Assembly: GCA_937908275.1 (NCBI GenBank)
Contig: CALERA010000287.1
Span: forward strand, 1 to 49,003
Origin: an uncultured Desulfarculaceae bacterium
GTDB lineage: Bacteria; Desulfobacterota; Desulfarculia; Desulfarculales; Desulfarculaceae
DNA: 49,003 nucleotides
Direction of reading: 5' to 3'
The position numbers were made by a program, and so were the translations under genes. Positions 14,743-23,076 of the stretch are shown piece by piece; within the stretch, counting starts at the first letter, position 1; every line of letters begins with the position of its first letter. The notes below the pieces were generated by a model. It was not told the origin of the DNA. It saw only the letters and a list, made by a program, of their open reading frames with translations, and ran no database searches.

Positions 14743-15525
14743 CTATCCCTTGCGTTTGGCCCGGGCCTTGGCCCCCAGGGCGGCCCGGGCTCCCGGGGGC
14801 ATGAAGCCGATCAGGCGCTGTTGGATGGCCCGGGGGTTCTCGTTGCGGGCCATGGCCGCCGCGCCCTCCACCACCAGGCGGTAGTCCTCGGCCTCGCGCT
14901 CGTTGCGTTCGGCCAGCTTGGCCGCGCTGGGGGCGAGGATGAAGTTGGCCCACAGGGCGCCATAGAAGGTGGTGAGCAGGGCCACGGCCATGGCCGGGCC
15001 GATGGCCGAGGGGTCGCTCAGGTTCAACAACATGATCACCAGGCCGATCAGGGTGCCGATCATGCCCCAGGCCGGGGCCAACTCGGCCATTTTCTCAAGA
15101 ATCTTGATGACCTCGTCGTGCCGGGCCGCGATGGCCTCCTGCTCGATGATCAGCACCTCGCGCAGGTCCTCCGGGCGGTAGCCGTCGGCCACCAGTTGGA
15201 AGGCCGTGGTCATGAACTCGCTCTCGGTCTTGATCTTCTCCAGGGCCAGGGGGCCTTCCTTGCGCACCTTCTCCGCCGCCTGCAGGATGGCGCGCACCGT
15301 GGCCACCGAGTCGATGCGGTGCTGGAAGAAGATGTTCAGGGAGGCCTTCTGGGCGCCCATCACCGAGGCCATGGGGAAGGCCACCAGGGTGGAGGCGAAG
15401 GTGCCGCCCACCACGATGAGCATGGAGGGAACGTCGACAAAGGCCAGCAGATTGCCGGAGAGCAGGATGCTGACCACCACCAGGGCCACGCCCACCACGA
15501 TGCCGATGATGCTTCCCAGGTCCAC
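14743..15525 (-). CDS. motA: Flagellar motor stator protein MotA
   Basis: A 260-residue protein with four membrane helices: two at the N-terminus (SIIGIVVGVALVVVSILL; MLIVVGGTFASTLVAF) and two after a large cytoplasmic loop (WGMIGTLIGLVIMLL; AMAVALLTTFYGALWANF). The conserved prolines of the stator are present in APAWGMIGT and SDPSAIGP. The start is taken as GTG 15525 (MDLGSIIGIVVG), which gives the usual MotA N-terminus; the open frame extends further upstream without family similarity. It is co-oriented with motB and with the exported protein gene upstream. Confidence 0.93.
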   Translation of the reverse strand: MDLGSIIGIVVGVALVVVSILLSGNLLAFVDVPSMLIVVGGTFASTLVAFPMASVMGAQKASLNIFFQHRIDSVATVRAILQAAEKVRKEGPLALEKIKTESEFMTTAFQLVADGYRPEDLREVLIIEQEAIAARHDEVIKILEKMAELAPAWGMIGTLIGLVIMLLNLSDPSAIGPAMAVALLTTFYGALWANFILAPSAAKLAERNEREAEDYRLVVEGAAAMARNENPRAIQQRLIGFMPPGARAALGAKARAKRKG

Positions 15526-15540
15526 TAGCGCCTCGCCTTT

Positions 15541-15562
15541 GCGCCCGCTTTCCAGCGGGCGC
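15541..15562 (-). other. Intercistronic hairpin before motA
   Basis: GCGCCCGCT-ttcc-AGCGGGCGC is a perfect 9-bp stem lying in the 42 bases between the upstream gene and motA, close to the motA ribosome site. Without a T-run it may tune expression of motAB and need not terminate. Confidence 0.4.
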
Positions 15563-15567
15563 GGCAA

Positions 15568-16392
15568 CTACCGCTGCAGCAGTTCGTCCACGGTGATCTC
15601 GCGTTCGGGCGCGGGCTTGCCGCCCCCGGCGCTCCTGCTCTGCTTGCCCTCGCCAGGGGAGCCGGGATCGACGGGGGGTGGCGTCGGGGCCGGCCGGTTG
15701 GCGGCGGGTTGGGCGCTGACGCCATACAGGCCACGGCGTCCGGCGGCGCGGATGGGGTCGAATTCGGCCTGGCCCTGGCCGGCCTCCGCGTTGGCCGGCT
15801 GGTTCTGGTCCTTGGACTTGCTCTCCATCAGGGGGCCGGCGGGCAGCTCCTCCCGCCCCTCCCCCGCGGCCAGGCCCAGGCGCAGGTTGCGCAACTCGGT
15901 GTTTTTGATGGCCTCGTCCCGGGTGCCCAGGGCCAGGTCGTCGTCGGTCATGAACTTCCGGTCCGGACCGGCCGAGCGCAGCAGGTAGACAAAGGCCCGC
16001 CGGGTGACCATCTCCACCCGCACCGGCACCCCCCAGGCGTCGGGATGATCGGGATAGGGACCGGTCCGGGGCAGGGCCTTGGTTTGGCGCCGCTGGGTCT
16101 CCAGAACGTTCTGCAGGGCGATCATGCGTTGGATGCTTAATGATTCCAAGGGGCTGGTCAGGGAGATGCCACGCTCCAGCAACAGCGCCCCGGCGCGGTC
16201 ATATTCCGGACGTCCCTTGAAGGGCTGCATCTTGATCGCCAGTTGACAGGCCTCTTCCAGGCGTCCCTGGGCCAGGTTTTCCCGGATGCCCTTTTCCAGC
16301 GCGGCCGGGCTTTCGGCCCATCCCCAGGACGGCCAGAAGCACCACAGCATGGCCAAGACGGCCAGTGGGCGGCTTGCACTAGACCAACTCAT
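15568..16392 (-). CDS. Exported protein of unknown function upstream of motAB
   Basis: A 274-residue precursor with a signal peptide (residues 1-26, ending GWGWA). The mature N-terminal third is helical (AALEKGIRENLAQGRLEEACQ). The middle contains RAFVYLLRSAGPDRKFMTDDDLAL, which resembles the Asp-rich 'SAGPDGxFGTxDD' segment of type II pseudopilins. The last 90 residues are Pro/Gly/Gln-rich and disordered, ending EITVDELLQR. ATG 16392 has AAGGA 4 bases upstream; the frame extends another 41 codons without a plausible start. It probably shares a transcript with motAB. I do not recognise the full-length family. Confidence 0.65.
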   Translation of the reverse strand: MSWSSASRPLAVLAMLWCFWPSWGWAESPAALEKGIRENLAQGRLEEACQLAIKMQPFKGRPEYDRAGALLLERGISLTSPLESLSIQRMIALQNVLETQRRQTKALPRTGPYPDHPDAWGVPVRVEMVTRRAFVYLLRSAGPDRKFMTDDDLALGTRDEAIKNTELRNLRLGLAAGEGREELPAGPLMESKSKDQNQPANAEAGQGQAEFDPIRAAGRRGLYGVSAQPAANRPAPTPPPVDPGSPGEGKQSRSAGGGKPAPEREITVDELLQR

Positions 16393-16448
16393 GCTTTCCT
16401 TCACAACCCGGTGCAGACGGGTCAACAGTAGCCATCTTTGTCTCAAGT

Positions 16449-16477
16449 AGTATAGAACATTGCATCCATCGTGACCA
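16449..16477 (-). promoter_or_regulatory. Promoter toward the exported protein and motAB
   Basis: On the minus strand TGGTCA (16472-16477) and TATACT (16449-16454) are 17 bases apart. The surrounding 16400-16680 is strikingly AT-rich for this contig. Confidence 0.5.
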
Positions 16478-16628
16478 TTATCAAGAACGCAGCGGTTTTT
16501 CAAAAAATAATTCACAATTAAATATCACAAAGTGACCAATTCTGCGACGTTCCATGATCGTTGCAAGATTCTATATTACAAGCTAATTTAAGCAAGTTAT
16601 TGCCGGATTGTCGACCCGTCCGATTGGC

Positions 16629-16657
16629 TTGACATTGCCATTCAGTGAAATTATCTG
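16629..16657 (+). promoter_or_regulatory. Promoter of the HD-GYP-like gene
   Basis: TTGACA (16629-16634), a 17-base spacer and TATCTG (16652-16657) precede the ATG at 16698 by about 40 bases. Together with the minus-strand promoter this makes the 305-base gap a divergent control region. Confidence 0.65.
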
Positions 16658-16697
16658 TAACGTATGTTTCACAAACGCGCGCCACAAGGGGGAAGCC

Positions 16698-17336
16698 ATG
16701 CCGGACTCAAACCACCCCTTGACCGAGCCCCTGCCGGACTTGCAGAAGGCCCTGATCAACGTTTCATACCTGTTGATGGACCTCTACAACCTGTCCAACC
16801 CGATGCTGCTTTCCCACGGCCGCAGCCTGGCCAAGCTCAGCGAGGGTCTGGCCCGCCATCTGGGCTGGTCAGAGGAGGCGGTGCGCACGGTTTTTCTGGG
16901 GGCGCTCTTTCATGACCTGGGCTACCTGGCCACCCCCCTGGAGCTGGTGGGCAGCCCCTTGCCCGAGGACCATCGTCCACCGAACATGGAGGTGGATCAC
17001 ACCATCCTGGGGGCCCGGCTGTTGGCGCGGGTGGAGGTGCTGCGCAACATCATCCCGGTGGTGCGCCACCACCACGAGCACCTGGACGGCAGCGGCTTTC
17101 CCGACGGGCTGAAGGGCCAGGCCATCCCGGCCGAGGCCCGCCTGGTGGGGGTGGTCCACGCCTACCAGAACCTGCGCCACGGCTATGGCCCCACCCCGGC
17201 CCTGGGCGACCGCGCGGCCCGGGAGGTGATGCAGGAGGACTCCGGCCTGCTCTGGGACCCGGTGATGGTCCGGGGGCTCTTGGCGTTCCTGGGGCCGGTG
17301 GAGCCGGACCGGGAGGACGAGATCGACCTAAGCTGA
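16698..17336 (+). CDS. Degenerate HD-GYP domain protein
   Basis: A 212-residue protein made almost only of an HD-GYP-type domain. The family hydrolyses cyclic di-GMP. Here HD is at residues 72-73 (LFHDLGYLA), the His cluster at 124-128 (RHHHEHLDG), and the GYP signature reads GFP (133-135, DGSGFPDGLKG). The usual Lys of HDIGK is Tyr, and the later metal Asp (AD.YDAL) is His in VVHAYQNL. The enzyme may therefore be altered or act as a c-di-GMP sensor. AAGGGGGA at 16686-16693 supports the ATG. The nearby motAB genes make a motility-related role plausible. Confidence 0.8.
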   Translation: MPDSNHPLTEPLPDLQKALINVSYLLMDLYNLSNPMLLSHGRSLAKLSEGLARHLGWSEEAVRTVFLGALFHDLGYLATPLELVGSPLPEDHRPPNMEVDHTILGARLLARVEVLRNIIPVVRHHHEHLDGSGFPDGLKGQAIPAEARLVGVVHAYQNLRHGYGPTPALGDRAAREVMQEDSGLLWDPVMVRGLLAFLGPVEPDREDEIDLS

Positions 17337-17353
17337 GGTTCCCCGGGAGGGGG

Positions 17354-18461
17354 CTAGGCCCCGTCCCCGGACCGCCAGAGCAGATAGGCCTGGATGAACT
17401 GGTCCAGGTCCCCGTCCAGCACCGCGTCCACGTTGCCCACGTCCACCCCGGTGCGGTGGTCCTTGACCAGGCGGTAGGGGGCCAGCACGTAGGAGCGGAT
17501 CTGGCTGCCCCAGGCGATCTCCTGGTGGTTGTCGTGGATCTGCTTCTTCTCGGCCTCGCGCTTGGCCAGCTCCATCTCGTAGAGCCGCGCCTTGAGCACC
17601 TTCAGGGCCAGGTCCTTGTTGCGGTGCTGGCTCTTCTCGTTCTGGCACTGCACCACCACCCCGGTGGGCAGGTGGGTCAGGCGCACCGCCGAGGAGGTCT
17701 TGTTGACGTGCTGGCCGCCGGCCCCGGAGGCCCGGAACACGTCCACCCTCAGGTCGGCCTCCTTGATCTCGATCTCGATGTCGTCGTCCACCTGGGGCGA
17801 GACGAAGACCGAGGCAAAAGCGGTGTGCCGGCGGTGGCTGGCGTCAAAGGGGCTGATGCGCACCAGGCGGTGGATGCCGGTCTCGCCCTTGAGCTGGCCA
17901 TAGGCCTGGTAGCCGTCCACGGCGATGGTGGCGCTCTTGATGCCCGCCTCCTCGCCCTCCTGAAAGTCCAGCATCTCCACCTTGAAGCCCTGGCGCTCGG
18001 CGAAGCGGCTGTACTGGCGCAGGAGCATCTGGGCCCAGTCCTGGGCGTCGGTGCCCCCGGCCCCGGCGTTGATATTGACGATGGCCCCCCGGCCGTCGTC
18101 CGGACCGCCCAGGAGCCGGGCCGCCTCCAGCCGGGCCAGGCCCCGGCCCAGCTCCTCGATGGCCTCCCCGGCCTCCTTGGCCGCGGCCTTGTCCTGCTCC
18201 TCGCCGGCCAGCTCCAGCAGGACCTCGGCGTCCTCATAGGCCAGAATAAGCTGCTGGATGCCCTTCAGGCCCTGCTCCAGCTCGGTGCGCTCGCGCGAGA
18301 TCTCGCGGGCCTTTTCCTGGTCGTCCCAGAAGCCGGGCTGGGCCATGATCTTGTCCAGGGCGGCCAGGCGCTCCTGCTTGGCAACCGGGTCAAAGATACT
18401 CCCGCAGGGTGTCCAAACGGGGGCGCAGGGCGGTGAGTTGGTCTTTTAGCTCCTCGAACAT
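17354..18461 (-). CDS. prfB: Peptide chain release factor 2, with programmed +1 frameshift
   Basis: RF2 recognises UAA and UGA stops. Translation starts at ATG 18461 (MFEELKDQLTALRPRLDTLREYL), meets an in-frame TGA at 18390-18392 and must shift +1 to continue DPVAKQERLAALDKIMAQ and on to the stop at 17354. The product is 368 residues, normal for RF2. The codon-recognition tripeptide SPF (VRISPFDAS) and the GGQ motif (ASGAGGQHVNKT) are present. It begins two bases after the lnt stop, whose last codons contain its GGAGG ribosome site, and is the third gene of corC-lnt-prfB. Automatic callers would give a truncated protein starting at MAQPGFW (18346). Confidence 0.96.
18390..18404 (-). promoter_or_regulatory. 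RF2 autoregulatory frameshift site
   Basis: On the minus strand the bases read CGG GAG TAT CTT TGA C. The slippery CTT-TGA-C and the purine-rich Shine-Dalgarno-like CGGGAG three bases before CTT match the classic RF2 element AGGGGGTATCTTTGAC, with small changes. Low RF2 lets ribosomes pause at UGA and slip. Confidence 0.93.
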
Positions 18462-18463
18462 GC

Positions 18464-20041
18464 CTATTCCTCCGCTTTGGGCCGGCGCAGACGGGCCGCC
18501 GCCACTCCCATCAGCCCCAGGGCCAGACCCAGGGGGCCGGCCAGGTCGCCGGCGGCGCTGAAGGGGGTGGACAGGGCCAGCAGGGGCAGCCGGCCGGTGC
18601 GGGCCTCGGGCTGGAACAGCCCGGTCTGCCCGGTGATGACGCCGTCGGGGGTCACGAAGCCGCTGACCCCGGTGGTGGCGGCCCGGGCCGCGGCGCGGCG
18701 GTTCTCCACCGCGCGCAGGGCCAGGTGGCTCATCTGCTGGTGGCTGGCGCCGGTGCGCCCGTACCAGGCGTCGTTGGTCTGGTTGATGAACAACTGGGCT
18801 CCGCGCCGGGCCTGGGCCCGGGCCAGTTCCGCGAATATCGATTCATAACAGATCAGGGGGCCGACCTTGCGCCCGGCCACGTCCAGGGTGTCGCCCACCT
18901 GCCCGGCCCGGAAGTCCAGGCCCAGGGCGGCCACCGCCCGCACGAAGAAAAACACCTGGGGCAGGGGCACGTACTCGCCAAAGGGCACCAGGTGGACCTT
19001 GTCGTAATGTCCTTCCGGCCGCCCCGCCGGCCCCACCAGCCAGACCCGGTTGCTGGCCTGCAACGGCGGGCCGATGTCGATCAGGCCGTTGGAGCCCAGG
19101 GCGATATGGACCCCCAGCTCCCGGGCCAGCTCCAGCACCGGCTGGCTCTCGCGGGCCTGGACCAGGAAATAGAAGGGCGCGGCCGACTCCGGCCAGACCA
19201 CCAGCCAGGGCCGCTCCTCCACCTGGGCCGCCTCCCGGCGGGTCAGGTCGACGTAGCGCCGGATCACCTCGCCGCGCATGGCCGGCAGCCAGAGCTGGTC
19301 CTGGGGGATGCCGGCCTGGACCACGCTGACCGTGAGCTGGGGGGCCTGGTCCATGGCCGCGCGCACCGTGTCCATGCGCGCCGCGCCGGCCCACCAACCC
19401 CCGGCCAGCAGGACCGCCGCCAGGCCCAGGGCCGCCAGCCGCCGACCCGCCCTGCGGTCCAGGTCCGGCAGCAGGGCCGGGAACCAGGCCCGGGCGAGGA
19501 GGGCGTTGACCAGGGCCACCAGGGCCGACAGGCCGGTGGCGCCCCAGATCTCGGCGCTCTGGAGCAGGGGCGGGACCGCCACCAGGGCGCTGGCCAGGGG
19601 CAGCCAGGGAAAGCCGGTGAACAGCCAGCCCCGCACCCATTCCAGCCCGGCCCAGAGCAGGGGGGTCAGCCACCAGGGATCCAGGCCCCAACCCCGGGCC
19701 AGGGCCATCAGCCCGGCCAGGAGCGCGGGATACATGGCCAGGATCGCGGCCAGGGCCGCCAGGGCCAGCCCGGCCAGGGGCCAGGGCAGGCCGCCGAACT
19801 CGGTCATCACCACCGTCAGCCAGTGGAGCTGGACCAGGCCCAGGCCCAGGCCAAAGAGCCAGCCGCCCACCAGGGCCTGTCGGGGCGAAAGGCGATAGGC
19901 CAGCCAAAGTAGCGGCAAGAGCCCCGCCAGGGCCAGGGGCCAGAGGTCCCAGGCCGGGAAGGCCAGGGCCAGGACCCCGCCGCCGGCCAGGGCCAGACCG
20001 GCCGGGACCCGGCCGGGCCACCAGGAGGACTGGCGCGCCAA
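18464..20041 (-). CDS. lnt: Apolipoprotein N-acyltransferase
   Basis: A 525-residue inner-membrane enzyme that adds the third acyl chain to lipoproteins. Residues 1-220 hold six to eight hydrophobic helices, and 235-500 the periplasmic nitrilase-like domain. The catalytic triad is Glu285 (VVWPESAAP), Lys348 (HYDKVHLVPFGEY) and Cys398 (LICYESIF). The most likely start is TTG 20041, seven bases after the upstream stop. The nearby exported lipoproteins would be clients of this enzyme in the cell, though they are not genetically linked. Confidence 0.94.
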   Translation of the reverse strand: MARQSSWWPGRVPAGLALAGGGVLALAFPAWDLWPLALAGLLPLLWLAYRLSPRQALVGGWLFGLGLGLVQLHWLTVVMTEFGGLPWPLAGLALAALAAILAMYPALLAGLMALARGWGLDPWWLTPLLWAGLEWVRGWLFTGFPWLPLASALVAVPPLLQSAEIWGATGLSALVALVNALLARAWFPALLPDLDRRAGRRLAALGLAAVLLAGGWWAGAARMDTVRAAMDQAPQLTVSVVQAGIPQDQLWLPAMRGEVIRRYVDLTRREAAQVEERPWLVVWPESAAPFYFLVQARESQPVLELARELGVHIALGSNGLIDIGPPLQASNRVWLVGPAGRPEGHYDKVHLVPFGEYVPLPQVFFFVRAVAALGLDFRAGQVGDTLDVAGRKVGPLICYESIFAELARAQARRGAQLFINQTNDAWYGRTGASHQQMSHLALRAVENRRAAARAATTGVSGFVTPDGVITGQTGLFQPEARTGRLPLLALSTPFSAAGDLAGPLGLALGLMGVAAARLRRPKAEE

Positions 20042-20048
20042 GCCGGAC

Positions 20049-20918
20049 CTAGGCCTCTTCGCTGGCCGCGTCGGGCGGGGCGGGGAAGGCCTGCACCCGG
20101 ATCACCCGGCGCTCGTCGGCCCCGGCCACCACCAGGCGCACCGGCCCCAGGACCACCTCCTCGCCCACCTTGGGCACCCGGCCCAGGTAGGTGGTGATCA
20201 ATCCGCCCACGGTCTCGAAACGGCCCTCGGGCAACTCTTCGGGCAGCTCGTACTCCAGGCGCGCGGAAAGTTCGTCCACCTCCAGGCGGCCGTCCACCAG
20301 CAGCGAACCGTCGGGGCCGTCGCTGACCAGCTCCTCGGTCTGGTCGTACTCGTCCTCGATGTCGCCCACGATCTCTTCCAGCACGTCCTCCATGGTCACC
20401 ACCCCGGCGGTGCCGCCGTACTCGTCCACCACGATGGCCAGGTGGGTGCGGTGACGCTCGAAGGAGGCCAGCAGCTGGGTCAGGGGCACGGACTGGGGCA
20501 CGAACAAGGCCTTGCGCATGATGGCGCTGACGTCCACGGTCTCGCTGGCCTGGCCCCAGAAGCTCAGCAGGTCCTTGGCGTGGATCACCCCCACGATATG
20601 GTCCAGGTCCTCGGCGAAGACCGGGATGCGCGAATGCCCGGAGTTGACGATGACCGCGATGATCTCCTGCACCGAGGCGGCCAGGGGCACGGTGATCATG
20701 TCGGTGCGGGGGACCATGATCTGGGCGGCGGTGTTCTCGTCCAGCTCCAGCACCGCGTCGATCATCTCGCCCTCGCGGCGGCTGATGACGCCCTCGGCCT
20801 CGCCCTGCTCCACCAGGTCCTGGATTTCGCGTTCTAGATTGTGGGTGTGGTTGGCGCGGGCGCCGCCCATGAGTTCACGGAGGCGGTGGATGAAGCCTCG
20901 TCGCGGTTCTGAGTCCAA
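20049..20918 (-). CDS. CorC/HlyC-type CBS protein (YbeX family)
   Basis: A 289-residue cytoplasmic protein with two CBS domains (about residues 65-185: IMVPRTDMITVPLAASVQEI; IMRKALFVPQSVPLTQLLASF, and EYGGTAGVVTMEDVLEEIVGD) and a C-terminal CorC_HlyC transporter-associated domain (about 205-280). E. coli YbeX/CorC is linked to Mg/Co homeostasis and ribosome metabolism, and ybeX-lnt is a conserved gene pair, as here. The start TTG 20918 has no close ribosome site; AAAGGA lies 11 bases upstream, so the exact start is uncertain. Confidence 0.88.
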   Translation of the reverse strand: MDSEPRRGFIHRLRELMGGARANHTHNLEREIQDLVEQGEAEGVISRREGEMIDAVLELDENTAAQIMVPRTDMITVPLAASVQEIIAVIVNSGHSRIPVFAEDLDHIVGVIHAKDLLSFWGQASETVDVSAIMRKALFVPQSVPLTQLLASFERHRTHLAIVVDEYGGTAGVVTMEDVLEEIVGDIEDEYDQTEELVSDGPDGSLLVDGRLEVDELSARLEYELPEELPEGRFETVGGLITTYLGRVPKVGEEVVLGPVRLVVAGADERRVIRVQAFPAPPDAASEEA

Positions 20919-21016
20919 CGGGGGGACGATCCTTTCCCTTGCGGCGCCGCCCGCAACACGCGGGTCGGGCCTGAATCGGTGGCTGCCGGCGCTTAAATCC
21001 TGGCCGGCACAGGTAA

Positions 21017-21045
21017 TTAATATCTTAACTCGGCCCGGCCGTCAA
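21017..21045 (-). promoter_or_regulatory. Promoter of the corC-lnt-prfB operon
   Basis: On the minus strand TTGACG (21040-21045) and TATTAA (21017-21022) are separated by 17 bases, 100 bases upstream of the CorC-type gene. Confidence 0.65.
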
Positions 21046-21115
21046 AGGCCGTAACTCCGCCCTGCCGGGCGCGCCCGGTCAGCCGACCCGCACCCCAATT
21101 ATAGGGCATAAAAGG

Positions 21116-21144
21116 TTGACGCGGAAAGAGGGCCTGCTTAAGAT
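21116..21144 (+). promoter_or_regulatory. Promoter of the proline-rich small gene
   Basis: TTGACG (21116-21121), a 17-base spacer and TAAGAT (21139-21144) are followed after a few bases by GGAGG (21152-21156). The leader is very short. Confidence 0.6.
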
Positions 21145-21164
21145 AATACATGGAGGTATGTGTC

Positions 21165-21365
21165 ATGCCCGTGACTTTCGACCCCAACACCGCGACCTAC
21201 TATCCGGCGTCCTACACCGGGCAGGTCGCCCCGCCGCCCCCGCCGCCGGAGGTGGCCCAGCCGTCCGAGGTGCCGCCGCCACCGCCGGAGCAAGCCGCCC
21301 AGTCGTCCCCGCCGCCCCCGCCGCCGGATTCCGAGGTGGGCACCACCCTGGACACGGTGGTCTAG
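21165..21365 (+). CDS. Proline-rich small protein (66 aa)
   Basis: A 66-residue protein with no signal peptide. It has a Tyr/Thr-containing head (FDPNTATYYPASYTGQ), three poly-proline blocks of five or six Pro separated by Glu/Gln/Ser/Ala linkers, and a short tail GTTLDTVV. ATG 21165 is chosen because GGAGG ends 8 bases before it; ATG 21150 has no ribosome site. It has its own promoter and a convincing terminator, so it is a genuine monocistronic gene despite its size. Runs of prolines would stall ribosomes and need EF-P. The function is unknown. Confidence 0.7.
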   Translation: MPVTFDPNTATYYPASYTGQVAPPPPPPEVAQPSEVPPPPPEQAAQSSPPPPPPDSEVGTTLDTVV

Positions 21366-21403
21366 GCCGGGACTCCCAGCCCTGGGACCGGATGGCGCGG
21401 GTG

Positions 21404-21433
21404 AGGCGCGAGCCTTCCCGCGCCTTTGTTTTG
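21404..21433 (+). terminator. Rho-independent terminator of the small gene
   Basis: AGGCGCG (21404-21410), an 8-base loop, CGCGCCT (21419-21425), then TTGTTTTG. It starts 39 bases after the stop codon. Confidence 0.75.
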
Positions 21434-21508
21434 TCCGGTCAGCCATGCCGATATAATATGTAATAACGCTAGTTTGACTCGGCTGCGCCCGGCCGGGCCA
21501 AGAATGAA

Positions 21509-21537
21509 CCGGGGCCGGGGATCTCCCCCAGCCCCGG
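21509..21537 (-). terminator. Probable terminator of purA
   Basis: On the minus strand CCGGGGC (21531-21537) pairs with GCCCCGG (21509-21515), followed by TTCATTC. The T-tract is weak. Confidence 0.45.
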
Positions 21538-21559
21538 CTGGCTTTGGCGCTTGGTGGGG

Positions 21560-22855
21560 CTAGGCCGGGATGCCGCCCAGGATGATGGTGGCGTCGCGGT
21601 CCGGGCCCACGCTGACCAGGGACAGGGGCGCGCCGGCCAACTGGCTCAGGCGCTCCAGATAGGCCCGGCAACTGGGGGGCAGGTCGTCCAGGGACTTGGC
21701 CCCGGTGATGTCCTGGTCCCAACCCGGCAACTCCTCGTAGATCGGCTGGCACTGGCCCAGCCTGGTCAGGGAGGCGGGCAGGGTCTCCAGCTCGCTGCCG
21801 TCGGGCAGGCGATAGCCCTTGCAGATCTTGAGGCTGGGCAGGCCGGTCAGCACGTCCAGCTTGGTGATGCACAGGCCGGTGATGCCCGACAGACGCACCG
21901 CCTGGCGCACCACCACCAGGTCCAGCCAACCGCAGCGGCGGGGCCGGCCGGTGGTGGAGCCGAACTCGGCCCCCTTGTCCTGGAGATGGCGACCGATCTC
22001 GTCCAGCAGCTCGGTGGGGAAGGGGCCGCCGCCCACCCGGGTGGTGTAGGCCTTGACCAGGCCCAGGACGTTGGTCAGCCGGGTGACGCCCACGCCAGCG
22101 CCGTTGCAGGCGGTGCCGGCCACCGGGTTGCTGCTGGTCACGAAGGGGTAGGTGCCGTGATCGATGTCCAGATGGGTGCCCTGGGCGCCCTCGAAGAGCA
22201 GGGAGCGCCCGCTCTCCAGCATCCGGTTCAGCTCCAGGGAGACGTCGGCCAGGTAGGGGCGCAGGCGCTGGCCCAGGGCCAGGAACTGCGCCAACACCGC
22301 GGCCGGGTCCAGGGCGGGCTCCTTATAATATTGGGTGAGCCAGAAGTTCTTCTCGGCCAGGTTGGCCTCGATCTTCGCTTTGAGCAGCTCCGGCTCGGTC
22401 AGGTCCACGCCCCGGATGCCCACCCGGGCGGCCTTGTCCTCGTAGCAGGGGCCGATGCCCCGGCCGGTGGTGCCGATGGCGTCCTTGCCCTTGGCCTTTT
22501 CCCGGGCCAGGTCCAGGGCCTGGTGCCAGGGCATGATCAGGTGGGCGCGGTCGCTGATGCGCAACCGGTCCGGACCCACCGCCACCCCGCGCTCGGCCAG
22601 GCGGTCGATCTCGCCCAGCAGCACCGTGGGGTCCACCACCACGCCGTTGCCGATGAAGCAGGTCTTGCTCTGGTGCAGCACGCCGGAGGGGATCAGGTGC
22701 AGGATGAATTTCTGCCCGTCCACCACCAGGGTGTGTCCGGCGTTGTTGCCGCCCTGGAAGCGGACGATGCCGTCCACCCCCTCGGTCAGCAGGTCCACCA
22801 CCTTGCCCTTGCCTTCATCACCCCACTGGGTGCCGACAACCACCACGCATGCCAT
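21560..22855 (-). CDS. purA: Adenylosuccinate synthetase
   Basis: A 431-residue enzyme joining IMP and aspartate with GTP to give adenylosuccinate, the first committed step to AMP. Signatures: VGTQWGDEGKGKVVD at residues 7-21 (GTP loop and catalytic Asp13), NNAGHT at about 38-43, and GRGIGPCYEDK. Length and start are standard, with GAGG just before ATG 22855. It is a single-gene transcript with its own promoter. Confidence 0.97.
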   Translation of the reverse strand: MACVVVVGTQWGDEGKGKVVDLLTEGVDGIVRFQGGNNAGHTLVVDGQKFILHLIPSGVLHQSKTCFIGNGVVVDPTVLLGEIDRLAERGVAVGPDRLRISDRAHLIMPWHQALDLAREKAKGKDAIGTTGRGIGPCYEDKAARVGIRGVDLTEPELLKAKIEANLAEKNFWLTQYYKEPALDPAAVLAQFLALGQRLRPYLADVSLELNRMLESGRSLLFEGAQGTHLDIDHGTYPFVTSSNPVAGTACNGAGVGVTRLTNVLGLVKAYTTRVGGGPFPTELLDEIGRHLQDKGAEFGSTTGRPRRCGWLDLVVVRQAVRLSGITGLCITKLDVLTGLPSLKICKGYRLPDGSELETLPASLTRLGQCQPIYEELPGWDQDITGAKSLDDLPPSCRAYLERLSQLAGAPLSLVSVGPDRDATIILGGIPA

Positions 22856-22907
22856 GGGCCTCAGTCCTCCCGGTCATTGCGGAATTAGGCCCGTAAAGGC
22901 CCCGCAT

Positions 22908-22936
22908 AACCTACTGCACCGCACCGGGCCTGTCAA
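22908..22936 (-). promoter_or_regulatory. Promoter of purA
   Basis: On the minus strand a perfect TTGACA (22931-22936), a 17-base spacer and TAGGTT (22908-22913). It lies about 50 bases upstream of the purA start. Confidence 0.65.
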
Positions 22937-22951
22937 CTTGGCGGGGTCGGT

Positions 22952-22980
22952 TTGAAGGCCCCGGGCCGGCGTGCTATACT
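22952..22980 (+). promoter_or_regulatory. Promoter of tRNA-Gly
   Basis: TTGAAG (22952-22957), a 17-base spacer and TATACT (22975-22980) end 11 bases before the mature tRNA. It is back to back with the purA promoter. Confidence 0.75.
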
Positions 22981-22991
22981 GGCCCACCGAC

Positions 22992-23068
22992 GCGGGAATA
23001 GCTCAGTTGGCCAGAGCGTCAGCCTTCCAAGCTGAGGGTCGCGGGTTCGAGTCCCGTTTCCCGCTCCA
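22992..23068 (+). tRNA. tRNA-Gly (anticodon TCC)
   Basis: A 77-nt tRNA including encoded CCA. The acceptor GCGGGAA (22992-22998) pairs with TTCCCGC (23058-23064); anticodon stem TCAGC/GCTGA with loop CTTCCAA and anticodon TCC at 23026-23028; T-arm GCGGGTTCGAGTCCCGT. It reads GGA and GGG glycine codons. Confidence 0.97.
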
Positions 23069-23076
23069 CTAAAATC

